From contig NZ_PNFP01000001.1 in the NCBI RefSeq assembly GCF_002940685.1, positions 62,001 through 126,000 of the forward strand: 64,000 nucleotides of DNA, written 5' to 3'. Source of the DNA: Ensifer adhaerens. Lineage in GTDB: Bacteria > Pseudomonadota > Alphaproteobacteria > Rhizobiales > Rhizobiaceae. The notes under the pieces are model-generated. The model was not told where the DNA came from. It was given only the letters and a program-made list of their open reading frames with translations, and did no database searches. Numbering within the stretch: the first letter of the stretch is position 1; each line of letters opens with the position of its first letter. Made by a program: the position numbers and the translations under genes. Below are positions 7,893 to 17,412 of the stretch, piece by piece.

Positions 7893-10800
7893 ATGAAAAA
7901 CGGTGATCATCTCTTCCTCGTCGACGGCTCCGGATTCATCTTCCGGGCGTTCCACGCCATCCCGCCGCTCAACCGCAAGTCCGATGGCCTCCCGGTCAAT
8001 GCGGTATCGGGTTTCTGCAACATGTTGTGGAAGCTGCTCACCGATGCGCGCGACACGTCCGTCGGCGTCACGCCGACCCATTTCGCCGTCATCTTCGACT
8101 ATTCCTCGAAGACCTTCCGCAACGTGCTCTATGACCAGTACAAGGCCAACCGCACCGCGCCGCCGGAAGACCTGATCCCGCAGTTCGGCCTGATCCGCCA
8201 TGCGACCCGCGCCTTCAATCTGCCCTGCATCGAGAAGGAAGGTTACGAGGCGGACGACCTGATCGCCACCTATGCGCGGCTCGCCGAGGCGGCCGGCGCA
8301 GGGGTCACCATTGTTTCGTCCGACAAGGACCTGATGCAGCTCGTGACGCCGAACGTGTCGATGTACGACAGCATGAAGGACAAGCAGATCTCGATCCCCG
8401 AAGTGATCGAGAAATGGGGCGTGCCGCCGGAGAAGATGATCGACCTCCAGGCGATGACCGGCGATTCCACCGACAACGTTCCCGGCATTCCCGGCATCGG
8501 TCCGAAGACGGCGGCGCAGCTCTTGGAAGAATACGGCGATCTCGACACGCTGCTTGCCCGCGCCGGCGAGATCAAGCAGGTCAAGCGCCGCGAGAACATC
8601 ATTGCCAATGCCGATCTCGCGCGCCTGTCGCGCCAGCTCGTCGAACTCAAGACCGACACGCCGCTCGACGTTCCGCTGGAAGATCTTCACCTGGAGCCGC
8701 AGAACGGGCCGAAGCTGATCGCCTTCCTGAAGGCGATGGAGTTCACCACGCTGACGCGCCGCGTTGCCGCTGCGACCGGCACCGACGCAGACGCCGTCGA
8801 AGCTGCCTTGGTGCCGGTGGAGTGGGGTGCGGATGCGCGCGGCCCCGATCTCGACAAGGGGGACGCGGCCGCGGCCGTCAGCCAAGGCTCGTCCGCTGCT
8901 GCCGTGACCCGCGGAGAGGCGGCGGAGGCCGCCGCCGTTCTGTCTCGGCCGGAGGAAACGGATGCGACTGACGCGACGCCGCAGGCGCTGGCTGCCGCCC
9001 GCGCCGAAGTGTACGCCAAGGCGCCGTTCGATCACGGCGCCTATGTGACGATCCGCGACATCGCCACCCTCGACCGGTGGATATCAGACGCGCGCGAAGC
9101 CGGCGTCGTCGGCTTCGACACGGAGACGACGTCGCTCGACGCCATGCAGGCCGACCTCGTCGGCTTCTCGCTGGCGATCGCAGACCACAAGGCGAACCCG
9201 ACGGGCGCCTCGATCCGCGCAGCCTACGTGCCGCTGATCCACAAGACCGGCGTCGGCGACCTGCTGGGTGGCGGGCCTGCCGAAAACCAGATCCCGGTCG
9301 GGGAAGCCTTGAGCCGGCTGAAGCGGCTGCTCGAGGATCCGTCCGTCCTCAAGGTCGCGCAGAACCTGAAATACGACTACCTCGTGATGAAGCGTCACGG
9401 CATCATCGTCGAAAGCTTCGACGACACGATGCTGATGTCCTACGTGGTCGATGCCGGCAACGGCACGCATGGCATGGATGCGCTTTCCGAGCGCTGGCTG
9501 AACCACAAGCCGATCCCCTACAAGGACATCACCGGAACAGGCAAGTCGTCGGTCACTTTCGACTATGTCGACATCGACCGGGCGACCGCCTATGCGGCCG
9601 AGGATGCGGATGTCACGCTGAGGCTCTGGCATATCCTCAAGGCGCGGCTTGCCGCCAAGGGGCTGACCCGCGTCTATGAGCGGTTGGAGCGGCCGCTGGT
9701 CGCCGTGCTCGCGCGCATGGAAGATCGCGGCATCACCATCGATCGCCAGATCCTTTCGCGACTTTCCGGCGAACTGGCGCAAGGGGCTGCCGGGCTCGAG
9801 GACGAGATCTACAAGCTCGCCGGCGAAACCTTCACCATCGGCTCGCCGAAGCAGCTCGGCGACATCCTCTTCGGCAAGATGGGCTTTGCCGGCGGCTCGA
9901 AGACCAAGACCGGCCAATGGTCGACCTCGGCGCAGGTGCTGGAAGACCTGGCCGCCGAAGGCCACGAGCTGCCGCGCAAGATCGTCGACTGGCGCCAGCT
10001 GACCAAGCTCAAATCCACCTACACCGATGCGCTCCCGAGTTTCGTCCATCCCGAGACGAAGCGCGTGCACACGTCCTATGCGCTCGCCGCCACCACGACC
10101 GGGCGCCTGTCGTCGTCCGATCCGAACCTGCAGAACATCCCGGTGCGTACCGCCGAGGGCCGCAAGATCCGCACGGCCTTCATCGCAACGCCCGGCCACA
10201 AGCTGGTCTCGGCCGACTACAGCCAGATCGAACTGCGCGTGCTCGCCCATGTCGCCGACATTCCGCAGCTTCGCCAGGCCTTTGCCGATGGCGTCGACAT
10301 TCATGCGATGACGGCGTCGGAAATGTTCGGCGTTCCGGTCGAGGGCATGCCGGGCGAAATCCGCCGGCGCGCCAAGGCGATCAACTTCGGCATCATCTAC
10401 GGCATTTCGGCCTTCGGCCTTGCCAACCAGCTGTCGATCGAACGCTCGGAGGCAAGCGACTACATCAAGCGCTATTTCGAGCGCTTCCCCGGCATCCGCG
10501 ACTACATGGAAGGCACCAAGGCCTATGCCCGTGAGCACGGTTATGTCGAGACCATCTTCGGCCGCCGCGCGCACTATCCCGACATCCGTTCTTCGATCCC
10601 GTCGCATCGGGCCTTCAACGAACGCGCGGCGATCAACGCGCCGATCCAGGGCTCGGCCGCCGACATCATCCGCCGCGCCATGGTCAAGATGGAGCCGGCG
10701 CTGGCCGAAGCCAAGCTCTCGGCCCGCATGCTCCTGCAGGTGCACGACGAACTGATCTTCGAAGTCGAGGATGCCGAGGTCGAAAAGACCATCCCGGTCG

Positions 10801-10901
10801 TCGTCTCGGTGATGGAGAACGCCGCCATGCCGGCGCTCGACATGAAGGTGCCGCTGAAGGTCGATGCGCGTGCCGCGACCAACTGGGACGAGGCGCACTG
10901 A
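7893..10901 (+). CDS. polA: DNA polymerase I
   Basis: A 1002-aa full-length enzyme for Okazaki-fragment maturation and repair synthesis. The N-terminal 5'-nuclease domain covers about residues 1-290 (FLVDGSGFIFRAFHA; DSTDNVPGIPGIGPKTA helix-hairpin-helix). An Ala-rich linker of about 80 residues follows. The 3'-5' exonuclease site is intact (GFDTETTSL near 407), unlike polymerases that have lost proofreading. Polymerase motifs A (SADYSQIELRVLAH, near 773), B (RRRAKAINFGIIYG, near 824) and C (LLQVHDELIFE, near 947) are all present. ATG 7893 was chosen because the upstream TTG at 7869 adds eight non-conserved residues. The gene is followed directly by a RIME-type repeat. Confidence 0.98.
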   Translation: MKNGDHLFLVDGSGFIFRAFHAIPPLNRKSDGLPVNAVSGFCNMLWKLLTDARDTSVGVTPTHFAVIFDYSSKTFRNVLYDQYKANRTAPPEDLIPQFGLIRHATRAFNLPCIEKEGYEADDLIATYARLAEAAGAGVTIVSSDKDLMQLVTPNVSMYDSMKDKQISIPEVIEKWGVPPEKMIDLQAMTGDSTDNVPGIPGIGPKTAAQLLEEYGDLDTLLARAGEIKQVKRRENIIANADLARLSRQLVELKTDTPLDVPLEDLHLEPQNGPKLIAFLKAMEFTTLTRRVAAATGTDADAVEAALVPVEWGADARGPDLDKGDAAAAVSQGSSAAAVTRGEAAEAAAVLSRPEETDATDATPQALAAARAEVYAKAPFDHGAYVTIRDIATLDRWISDAREAGVVGFDTETTSLDAMQADLVGFSLAIADHKANPTGASIRAAYVPLIHKTGVGDLLGGGPAENQIPVGEALSRLKRLLEDPSVLKVAQNLKYDYLVMKRHGIIVESFDDTMLMSYVVDAGNGTHGMDALSERWLNHKPIPYKDITGTGKSSVTFDYVDIDRATAYAAEDADVTLRLWHILKARLAAKGLTRVYERLERPLVAVLARMEDRGITIDRQILSRLSGELAQGAAGLEDEIYKLAGETFTIGSPKQLGDILFGKMGFAGGSKTKTGQWSTSAQVLEDLAAEGHELPRKIVDWRQLTKLKSTYTDALPSFVHPETKRVHTSYALAATTTGRLSSSDPNLQNIPVRTAEGRKIRTAFIATPGHKLVSADYSQIELRVLAHVADIPQLRQAFADGVDIHAMTASEMFGVPVEGMPGEIRRRAKAINFGIIYGISAFGLANQLSIERSEASDYIKRYFERFPGIRDYMEGTKAYAREHGYVETIFGRRAHYPDIRSSIPSHRAFNERAAINAPIQGSAADIIRRAMVKMEPALAEAKLSARMLLQVHDELIFEVEDAEVEKTIPVVVSVMENAAMPALDMKVPLKVDARAATNWDEAH

Positions 10902-10902
10902 A

Positions 10903-10946
10903 GCAATTCCAGGAAAAGTGTGAAGCGGTTTTCCGTCCGGACTTGC
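10903..10946 (+). repeat. RIME-type palindromic repeat, copy 1
   Basis: A 44-bp element starting GCAATTCCAGGAAAAGTG and ending GGTTTTCCGTCCGGACTTGC. The arms GCAATTCC/GGACTTGC and GGAAAA/TTTTCC pair. It begins one base after the polA stop codon. Nearly identical copies occur at 43246 and 46241. This is the Rhizobium-specific intergenic mosaic element type. Confidence 0.8.
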
Positions 10947-11007
10947 GGTGCTTGGATGACGGAATCCTCTCAGAAAACCTCAAAAGTCACATGCGATGAA
11001 TCTTGCA

Positions 11008-11038
11008 GCGCCCGGGGGCATTTCATGCCCCCAGGCGC
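11008..11038 (+). terminator. Terminator-like hairpin after polA
   Basis: GCGCC.GGGGGCA pairs with TGCCCCC.GGCGC around a short loop and is followed by CTTTCC. The tail is not a clean T-run, so it may act as an mRNA 3'-end stabiliser instead. Confidence 0.4.
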
Positions 11039-11169
11039 CTTTCCATCAGGATGATAGAAAGCGCTCGCCATCGCGGCCGCAACGATTGCCGGCGCGGTCA
11101 ACACCTCATAGGCAGCGGTTGGGAAGGGGCTCGATGCCCCATCCGGAACGGCTGCAATCGGAGGAGATC

Positions 11170-12024
11170 ATGGCGCCGAAGACCTACATTCTTGTCCTGT
11201 CCTGCGACGACAAACCCGGCATCGTCGCCGCCGTCACCACCGAGCTTGCGGCCCTCGGCGCCAATATCGCCGAGAGCAACCAGTTCTGGGATACCAGGAC
11301 CAACAGCTTCTTCATGCGCATCGCCTTCCAGGTTCAGGCAGGCGTCGAGACCGCGGATATCGAACGGGCGCTCCGCCCGGCCGTCGAGCGTTTCCAGATG
11401 CGGACCACGCTTGCCGACGCCACGGTGAAGCCGAAGATCCTGGTCCTCGTCTCCAGGTTCGACCACGCGCTGCTGCACTTGCTCTACCAGATCCGCGTGG
11501 GCTGGCTGAATGCGGAAGTCGTGGCCATCGTTTCCAACCACGAGGACAGCCGGCGCACGGCCGAGGCCGAGGGGCTCGCCTATCACTGTTGGCCGGTCTC
11601 GAAGGACAACAAGGCCGCGCAGGAGGAAAGCCTGTTGCGGCTGGTGCAGGAGACCGGTGCCGATCTCGTCATCCTCGCCCGCTACATGCAGGTCTTTTCC
11701 GACAATCTGTCGAAGCGCCTCTACGGCAAGGCGATCAACATCCACCATTCCTTCCTGCCGAGCTTCAAGGGCGCCAGGCCCTATCACCAGGCCCATGAGC
11801 GTGGCGTGAAGCTGATCGGGGCGACGGCGCACTACGTGACGCCGGATCTCGATGAGGGCCCGATCATCGAACAGGAAACAGAACGCGTCAGCCACGCGTT
11901 GACGGCGGAAGATTTCGTCGCCACCGGCCGCGATATCGAGAGCCGGGTGCTGGCGCGCGCCGTCAAGCTGCACCTGGAGCGGCGCGTCATGCTCAACGGC
12001 CACAAGACCGTGGTGTTCAGCTAA
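11170..12024 (+). CDS. purU: Formyltetrahydrofolate deformylase
   Basis: A 284-aa cytosolic enzyme that hydrolyses 10-formyl-THF to THF plus formate, balancing C1 pools and supplying formate for PurT. The N-terminal ACT domain (YILVLSCDDKPGIVAAVT, about 4-80) is followed by a formyltransferase fold with INIHHSFLPSFKGARPY and GATAHYVTPDLDEGPIIEQ, the active-site Asn/His/Asp region of PurU. ATG 11170 has GGAG just upstream (11161-11165). An upstream in-frame ATG at 10996 would add 58 unrelated residues and was rejected. Confidence 0.97.
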   Translation: MAPKTYILVLSCDDKPGIVAAVTTELAALGANIAESNQFWDTRTNSFFMRIAFQVQAGVETADIERALRPAVERFQMRTTLADATVKPKILVLVSRFDHALLHLLYQIRVGWLNAEVVAIVSNHEDSRRTAEAEGLAYHCWPVSKDNKAAQEESLLRLVQETGADLVILARYMQVFSDNLSKRLYGKAINIHHSFLPSFKGARPYHQAHERGVKLIGATAHYVTPDLDEGPIIEQETERVSHALTAEDFVATGRDIESRVLARAVKLHLERRVMLNGHKTVVFS

Positions 12025-12086
12025 GCGGCAAGAAGTTTCCGCAAGGGGGGGTGAGCCGGTATCCGCAGGGGCGCCGGCTCAGGCTG

Positions 12087-12731
12087 CTAGGACCGTGCGG
12101 CAACGGTGGTCGCGGTAACGGCCGGCGCGCGGAAGCTGGCAAAGAGCCGGCTCAGGCCCTCGCGCCCCTCGGCGGTCAGGTCGAAGCGGCGGCCGAACAG
12201 CAGCCATTCCGTACAGAGCCCGAGCATCATCCAGTGCAGGGTCCGGGTCGCCGAGGCCGGGGTCCAGGTCTCGTGCATCTGCCCCTTGGCAAGCGCGCGC
12301 GAAAAAGCGAGTTCGAGCACGACATTGTGGTGCTCGTCGAGTTCCTTCTGGCGGGCGAGCACTTCGCCCAGGTCGCCGTCGTAATTGGTGCGCAGCATGA
12401 TCGTGAGAATGCGCTGGCGCTGCTCGTCGGCAGCGAGAACATCCAGCCAGTCGCCCATGGCGCCTTCGAGGATGGAAAGGGTATCGGCGGCTTCCGCTTC
12501 GATCTCGCGGGCGACCATGTCTTCCTGCGGCAGGGGCACGGCATCGTGCAGCGCGAGGAACAGGTCGGTCTTGTTGGCAAAGTGCCAGTAGATGGCGCCA
12601 CGGGTCACGCCGGCCGCCTTGGCGATTTCTTCAAGCGTCGTGTTGGAAACGCCCTTTTCGTAGAAGACGCGCTCGGCGGCGCTCAGGATCTTCTGTCTCG
12701 TTGCTTCTGCATCGGCCTTTGTTCGGCGCAT
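12087..12731 (-). CDS. smeR: TetR/AcrR-type repressor of the adjacent RND efflux operon
   Basis: A 214-aa TetR-family repressor. The N-terminal HTH (TTLEEIAKAAGVTRGAIYWHF, about 31-51) is closely AcrR/TtgR-like, and the ligand-binding domain is all-helical. It is the last gene of a leftward unit behind the membrane fusion protein and RND pump. AcrR homologues repress such pumps and release DNA on drug binding. An AcrR-like palindrome at 17260-17283 is the likely operator. The symbol follows recalled S. meliloti SmeR next to SmeAB; it is tentative. RBS AGGAGGAA is directly upstream. Confidence 0.9.
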   Translation of the reverse strand: MRRTKADAEATRQKILSAAERVFYEKGVSNTTLEEIAKAAGVTRGAIYWHFANKTDLFLALHDAVPLPQEDMVAREIEAEAADTLSILEGAMGDWLDVLAADEQRQRILTIMLRTNYDGDLGEVLARQKELDEHHNVVLELAFSRALAKGQMHETWTPASATRTLHWMMLGLCTEWLLFGRRFDLTAEGREGLSRLFASFRAPAVTATTVAARS

Positions 12732-12747
12732 TCATTCCTCCTCATGC

Positions 12748-12772
12748 GACGGCCCGCCAGAGGCGGGCCGTC
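12748..12772 (-). other. Intercistronic hairpin between the RND pump and TetR genes
   Basis: Perfect 11-bp stem (GACGGCCCGCC/GGCGGGCCGTC) with a 3-nt loop, lying between the pump stop codon and the TetR ribosome site. There is no T-run. It may reduce read-through into the repressor gene or protect the pump mRNA. Confidence 0.55.
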
Positions 12773-12782
12773 CAGTCTTGTT

Positions 12783-15700
12783 TTATTCGGCGGGTGTCGG
12801 GTTTTCTGCGGCTGTCGGCGTGTTCTCAGCCTTCTTTCGGCTGAAGATACTCGTGACGAACACGAAGAAGACAGGAACGAAGAAGATGGCGAGCACCGTT
12901 GCCGAGATCATCCCGCCCATGACGCCCGTGCCGATGGCGCGCTGGCTGCCGGAGCTGGCACCCGTGGCGATCGCCAGCGGCAGAACGCCGAGCGTGAAGG
13001 CCAGCGACGTCATCAGGATCGGCCGGAAGCGAAGATGTGCCGCCTCCAGCGTCGCGTCGATCAGCGATTTGCCCTGCTCGCGCAGTTCCTTGGCGAACTC
13101 GATGATCAGGATCGCGTTCTTGGCCGAGAGGCCGATGATCGCGATCAGGCCCACCTTGAAGTACACGTCGTTCGGCATGTCGCGCATCATCACGGCAAGC
13201 ACCGAACCGATGACGCCGAGCGGAACGACCATGATGACCGCGACCGGGATCGACCAGCTCTCATAGAGGGCCGCAAGGCACAGGAACACCAGAAGGCACG
13301 ACAGCGCGATCAGGAGCGGTGCCTGGGTGCCGGACTGGATTTCCTGCAGCGACTGGCCCGTCCACTCGTAGCCGAAGCCTGCGGGCAGCTGGCCGGCGAG
13401 ACGCTGCATCTCGGCGATCGCGTCACCGGACGAATAGCCCGGTGCCGCCTCGCCGCTGATGCGGACCGACGGATAGCCGTTGTAGCCGATCGTCTGCGTC
13501 GACGCCTTGACCCATTCCACCGTCGCGAAGGCCGACAGTGGCACCATGCCGCCATTGGCGTTGCGGACGTTGAGGTTCAGGAGGTCGGCGGTCTGCATGC
13601 GCTGACCTTCGTCCGCCTGCACCGTCACGCGCTGCATGCGTCCGGCATTGGGGAAGTCGTTGACGTAGGACGAGCCGAGGTTGGTCGAGATCGTCGAGTT
13701 GATGTCGGCGAAGGTGACACCAAAGGTGTTGGCCTTCTCGCGGTCGATGTTGACGCTGACCTGGGCCGCATCCGGCATACCTTCGAAGCGCACGCCAACG
13801 AGCACCTTGCTTTCGGCAGCCATGCCGAGAAGCTGGTCGCGAGCCTGCGACAGCGCCGCCTGGCCGAGGCCGCCGCGGTCCTGCAGGCGGAACGAGAAGC
13901 CGCCCGTGGTGCCGAGGCCCTGGATCGCCGGCGGCGACAGTGCGAAGCTGATCGCATCCTTGATCTGGCTCATCGCCATCGTCGCCCGCATGGCGATCGA
14001 CTGCGCGGCATTGTCGGCGTCGCGTTCCTTCCAGTCCTTCAGCGTCACGAAGGCGAGCGCTGCGTTCTGGCCGGTACCGAAGAAGGAGAAGCCGTTGATC
14101 GCGATGATGCGTTCGACAGCGGGCTCCTGGCCGAAGATCTTCTCGGCCTGCTCCACCACCTCGGTCGTGCGGTTGCCGGTCGCTTCCGACGGCAGCTGCA
14201 TCATGACGATCACGAAGCCCTGGTCTTCGTCCGGCAGGAACGACGACGGCAGCTTCATGAACAGCCAGCCGAGGCCGGCAAGTACGGCGACATAGACGAT
14301 CATGTAGCGGCCGGTCCGGTGGACCAGGCGCTTCACGATGCCGCTATAGCCGTGCGACGTCTTGTCGAACGAGCGGTTGAACCAGCCGAAGAAGCCGCGC
14401 TTGGCGTGATGATGGCCCTTCGGCACCTGCTTCAGGAAGCTTGCGCAAAGCGCAGGCGTCAGCGACAGGGCGAGAAGTGCCGAGAACAGGATCGAGACGA
14501 CCATCGTCAGCGAGAACTGGCGATAGATCACGCCGACGGCGCCCGGGAAGAAGGCCATCGGAATGAACACGGAGGCGAGAACCAGCGTGATGCCAATGAC
14601 GGCGCCGGTGATCTGCTTCATCGCCTTGCGGGTGGCTTCCTTCGGCGTCAGCCCTTCCTCGGACATGATGCGTTCGACGTTTTCGACGACGATGATCGCA
14701 TCGTCGACGAGAATGCCGATCGCAAGCACCATGCCGAACATGGTAAGAACGTTGATCGAGAAGCCCATCGCCAGCATGACCGCGCAGGTGCCGAGCAGGG
14801 CGACCGGCACGACGAGCGTCGGGATGATGGTGTAGCGGATGTTCTGCAGGAACAGGAACATCACGATGAACACCAGCGCGACCGCTTCGACCAGCGTCGA
14901 AAGCACTTTCTCGATGGAAACGGCGACAAACGGCGAGGTGTCGTAGGGAACCGAATATTCGAGGCCCTGCGGGAAGAACTTCGCCAGTTCGTCCATGCGC
15001 TCCTTGATGGCCGCCGAGGTCGACATGGCGTTGCCGCTCGGCGAGAGCTGCACCGCGATAGCCGCAGACGGCTTGCCGTTCAGGCGCGTCGAGAAGGCGT
15101 AGCTTTCTCCGCCGATCTCGATGCGGGCTACGTCGCGCAAGCGGACGGACGAACCGTCGGGATTGGCGCGAAGCACGATCGCACCGAACTCTTCGGCGCT
15201 TTCGAGCTGGCCCTTGACGACGACGGGCGCGCTGATCTGCTGGGTGATCGGGTTCGGCTGTGCGCCGATCGAGCCCGACGCGATCTGGGCGTTCTGCGCC
15301 TGGATCGCGTTGGTCACGTCGGCAGCGGTCAGGTTGAGACCCAGCATCTTGTCCGGATCGAGCCAGACGCGCATCGAGCGTTCGGTCGCAAACAGCTGCG
15401 CACGGCCGACGCCGGGCACGCGCTGGATTTCGCTAAGCACGTTGCGGCTCAGGTAGTCGCCGAGGCCGATGGCGTCCATCGAGCCGTCGGTCGAGGTGAG
15501 CGCCACGATCATCAGGAAGCCGGAGCCGGCTTCATCGACCTGGACGCCCTGGCGCTTGACCGAATCGGGCAGGCGCGGTTCGACGCGGCGAACGCGGTTC
15601 TGGATGTCGACGGCCGCCTGTCCCGGATCGGTACCGGGCGCAAAGGTGGCGCTGATTTCGACCGAGCCGGAGGCGCTGGAGGTCGACTCGAAATAGAGCA

Positions 15701-15923
15701 GGCCCTCGACGCCGTTCAGCTCGTCTTCGATCAGTCGGGTGACGCTCTGATAGGTGTCCTGCGACGAGGCGCCGGGGTAGCTCGTGTTGATGGAGATCTG
15801 CGGCGGCGCGACATCAGGATATTGCGATACCGGCAGAAGCGGGATCGCAATGATGCCGGCGACCATGATGAAGATCGCCACCACCCAGGCAAAAATAGGC
15901 CTGTCGATGAAAAAACTAGGCAT
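12783..15923 (-). CDS. smeB: RND multidrug efflux permease (AcrB/HAE1 family)
   Basis: A 1046-aa inner-membrane proton/drug antiporter. Topology is the standard two repeats: a membrane helix at residues 8-30 (FIDRPIFAWVVAIFIMVAG), a large periplasmic loop, then six-helix bundles. The TM4 signature GILVDDAIIVVENVERIM carries the proton-relay aspartates and the TM10 region (IGLSAKNAILIIEFAKE) carries the lysine. The docking and porter domains are complete. ATG 15923 was chosen over TTG 15926. The membrane fusion protein gene ends 9 bp upstream, so the two are cotranscribed. In S. meliloti the likely counterpart is SmeB, recalled from memory. Confidence 0.95.
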   Translation of the reverse strand: MPSFFIDRPIFAWVVAIFIMVAGIIAIPLLPVSQYPDVAPPQISINTSYPGASSQDTYQSVTRLIEDELNGVEGLLYFESTSSASGSVEISATFAPGTDPGQAAVDIQNRVRRVEPRLPDSVKRQGVQVDEAGSGFLMIVALTSTDGSMDAIGLGDYLSRNVLSEIQRVPGVGRAQLFATERSMRVWLDPDKMLGLNLTAADVTNAIQAQNAQIASGSIGAQPNPITQQISAPVVVKGQLESAEEFGAIVLRANPDGSSVRLRDVARIEIGGESYAFSTRLNGKPSAAIAVQLSPSGNAMSTSAAIKERMDELAKFFPQGLEYSVPYDTSPFVAVSIEKVLSTLVEAVALVFIVMFLFLQNIRYTIIPTLVVPVALLGTCAVMLAMGFSINVLTMFGMVLAIGILVDDAIIVVENVERIMSEEGLTPKEATRKAMKQITGAVIGITLVLASVFIPMAFFPGAVGVIYRQFSLTMVVSILFSALLALSLTPALCASFLKQVPKGHHHAKRGFFGWFNRSFDKTSHGYSGIVKRLVHRTGRYMIVYVAVLAGLGWLFMKLPSSFLPDEDQGFVIVMMQLPSEATGNRTTEVVEQAEKIFGQEPAVERIIAINGFSFFGTGQNAALAFVTLKDWKERDADNAAQSIAMRATMAMSQIKDAISFALSPPAIQGLGTTGGFSFRLQDRGGLGQAALSQARDQLLGMAAESKVLVGVRFEGMPDAAQVSVNIDREKANTFGVTFADINSTISTNLGSSYVNDFPNAGRMQRVTVQADEGQRMQTADLLNLNVRNANGGMVPLSAFATVEWVKASTQTIGYNGYPSVRISGEAAPGYSSGDAIAEMQRLAGQLPAGFGYEWTGQSLQEIQSGTQAPLLIALSCLLVFLCLAALYESWSIPVAVIMVVPLGVIGSVLAVMMRDMPNDVYFKVGLIAIIGLSAKNAILIIEFAKELREQGKSLIDATLEAAHLRFRPILMTSLAFTLGVLPLAIATGASSGSQRAIGTGVMGGMISATVLAIFFVPVFFVFVTSIFSRKKAENTPTAAENPTPAE

Positions 15924-15932
15924 CAATCAAAC

Positions 15933-17156
15933 TCACTTTGTGACTTCGGCAGGCTTTTCGTCGGCGGATGCCGTCGTCTGTGCCGCTTCTGCGGTCGGCT
16001 TGGCGTCTGGGTTCCAATCGGTCGGTTCGACGGGTGCACCGGGGCCGATCTTCTGGAAGCCTTCGACGATGACCTTCTCACCGGCCTTGAGGCCGGAGGT
16101 CACCTGCCAGCGGGTACCGATCGTGCGGCCGAGCGTTACGTTACGGAACTCGACCTTGTTGTCGGCGCCGACCACATAGACCTGCGACTGTCCGGCATTG
16201 TTGCGCTGGACAGCCTGCTGCGGAACGGTGATCGCGTCCTTCTCGACGCCCTGCTGGACGAGCACGCGGACATACATGCCCGGAAGCAGGTCGTTGTCGG
16301 GGTTCGGGAACTCGCCGCGCAGCGTCACCTGGCCGGTGGTCGCGTCGACGGCGGCTTCCGAGAACAGGAGCTTGCCCTTGTGCTCGTAGGCCGTGCCGTC
16401 GTCGAGCACGAGCTGGACTTCGGCTTCTTCGCCGTCGCCGCTCATCATCTTGCCGTCCTCGAGCGCCTTGCGCAGGCGGATGAGGTCGGTCGCCGACTGG
16501 GTGAAGTCGGCATAGAGCGGGTCGAGCTGCTGGATCGTCGCGAGATTTTCCGAGCTGTTGGTGCTGACGAGCGCGCCTTCGGTGATCAGCGCACGGCCGA
16601 TGCGGCCGCTGATCGGTGCCGTCACGTCGGCATATTGCAGGTCGAGTTTTGCTGCCGCAAGGCCCGCCTCGGCGATCGCGACATCGGCGTCGGCGGTCGC
16701 AAGCAGCGCGGCCGCATCTTCCAGCTGCTGCGCGGCAACGACGTTCGCCTTCTTCAGCTGCTCTTGGCGGTCGGCTTTCTGCTGGGCCTGGACGCGAATG
16801 GACTGGGCACGCCTGAGCGTTGCCTCGGCCTTTTCGACCTGCACGCGGAACGGTGCGGGATCGATGCGGTAAAGCACATCACCGGCATTGACCTTGGAGC
16901 CCTGCTGGAAGACGCGCTCGATGACGATGCCGGAGACGCGCGGGCGAACCTCGGCGACCCGGGTCGCGGCGATGCGGCCCGGCAGCTCGTTGGTGATCGG
17001 CAGGGTTTCGGTCTTGGTCGTGAAGACCGCGACCGCAGACGGCGGGAATGCGGCAGCGCCCTGTTGTGCTTCCTCTTTCTGGCAGCCGGAAAGAAGAATC
17101 ACAGTTGCCAAGGCGGCGGCCAGTGTCGGTCGGTTCATGCGCATAGCGATGTCCAT
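15933..17156 (-). CDS. smeA: RND efflux periplasmic adaptor (membrane fusion lipoprotein, AcrA family)
   Basis: About 407 aa. The signal peptide ends in the lipobox LLSGC (lipidated Cys near 25), so it is a lipoprotein anchored in the inner membrane. The lipoyl half-motifs (GRIAATRVAEVRPRVSGIV and LDLQYADVTAPISGRIG) flank a coiled-coil hairpin rich in Ala/Gln. Beta-barrel and membrane-proximal domains follow, as in AcrA/MexA. Three close in-frame ATGs exist (17156, 17144, 17138); none has a strong ribosome site, so the exact start is uncertain. No outer-membrane TolC gene is nearby, so the pump probably uses a TolC encoded elsewhere. Confidence 0.93.
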   Translation of the reverse strand: MDIAMRMNRPTLAAALATVILLSGCQKEEAQQGAAAFPPSAVAVFTTKTETLPITNELPGRIAATRVAEVRPRVSGIVIERVFQQGSKVNAGDVLYRIDPAPFRVQVEKAEATLRRAQSIRVQAQQKADRQEQLKKANVVAAQQLEDAAALLATADADVAIAEAGLAAAKLDLQYADVTAPISGRIGRALITEGALVSTNSSENLATIQQLDPLYADFTQSATDLIRLRKALEDGKMMSGDGEEAEVQLVLDDGTAYEHKGKLLFSEAAVDATTGQVTLRGEFPNPDNDLLPGMYVRVLVQQGVEKDAITVPQQAVQRNNAGQSQVYVVGADNKVEFRNVTLGRTIGTRWQVTSGLKAGEKVIVEGFQKIGPGAPVEPTDWNPDAKPTAEAAQTTASADEKPAEVTK

Positions 17157-17259
17157 ATTCGGTGACCGCAGGCGACAGGTGCATCTCGCAAGGTGCCCGT
17201 GCGGTCCGGAAGTGAAGGGGAGCGGAACCGGTATCAGGTTCGGCAAATACCGGAAAGCT

Positions 17260-17283
17260 AATATACAAACACAAATGTATGTT
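17260..17283 (-). promoter_or_regulatory. AcrR-like operator before the efflux operon
   Basis: A 24-bp imperfect palindrome. Read on the minus strand it is AACATACATTTG followed by TGTTTGTATATT, with ACATACA and TGTTTGTAT as half-sites. From memory it closely resembles the E. coli AcrR operator before acrAB (TACATACATTT and AATGTATGTA halves). It lies about 105 bp before the adaptor start and contains TATATT, which could serve as a -10. Likely bound by the TetR protein encoded at 12087-12731. Confidence 0.7.
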
Positions 17284-17338
17284 AATTTGCCTTGCAGCGC
17301 AACAGCGTGATGCGGTGCACGGAATCAAAAAATAATTC

Positions 17339-17370
17339 AGCCGCCACAAGGGGTTAATCCTGTGGCGGCT
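17339..17370 (-). terminator. Terminator of the ABC transporter operon
   Basis: AGCCGCCACA/TGTGGCGGCT 10-bp stem with a loop of 12 nt. On the minus strand it is followed by GAATTATTTTTT. It lies 43 bp after the stop of the ATPase gene. On the plus strand it is followed by GGTTTTC, so it may also act weakly in that direction. Confidence 0.7.
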
Positions 17371-17412
17371 GGTTTTCACGTAGCTGTGATGAGGCTGCGG
17401 CCTCAAATTGGA

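Noticed and set aside
10996-11169. Upstream start for purU
   Set aside because: The added 58 residues span a terminator-like hairpin and lack conservation; GGAG precedes ATG 11170.
12051-17165. A very long open frame (about 1700 codons) on the plus strand opposite the efflux operon
   Set aside because: The minus strand encodes clear RND and adaptor proteins. The plus frame is Arg/His/Asp-rich low-complexity sequence, as produced by antisense reading of high-GC genes. The same holds for long antisense frames opposite the PBP (363-2627), polA (9084-10898) and dnaX (57082-59979) genes.
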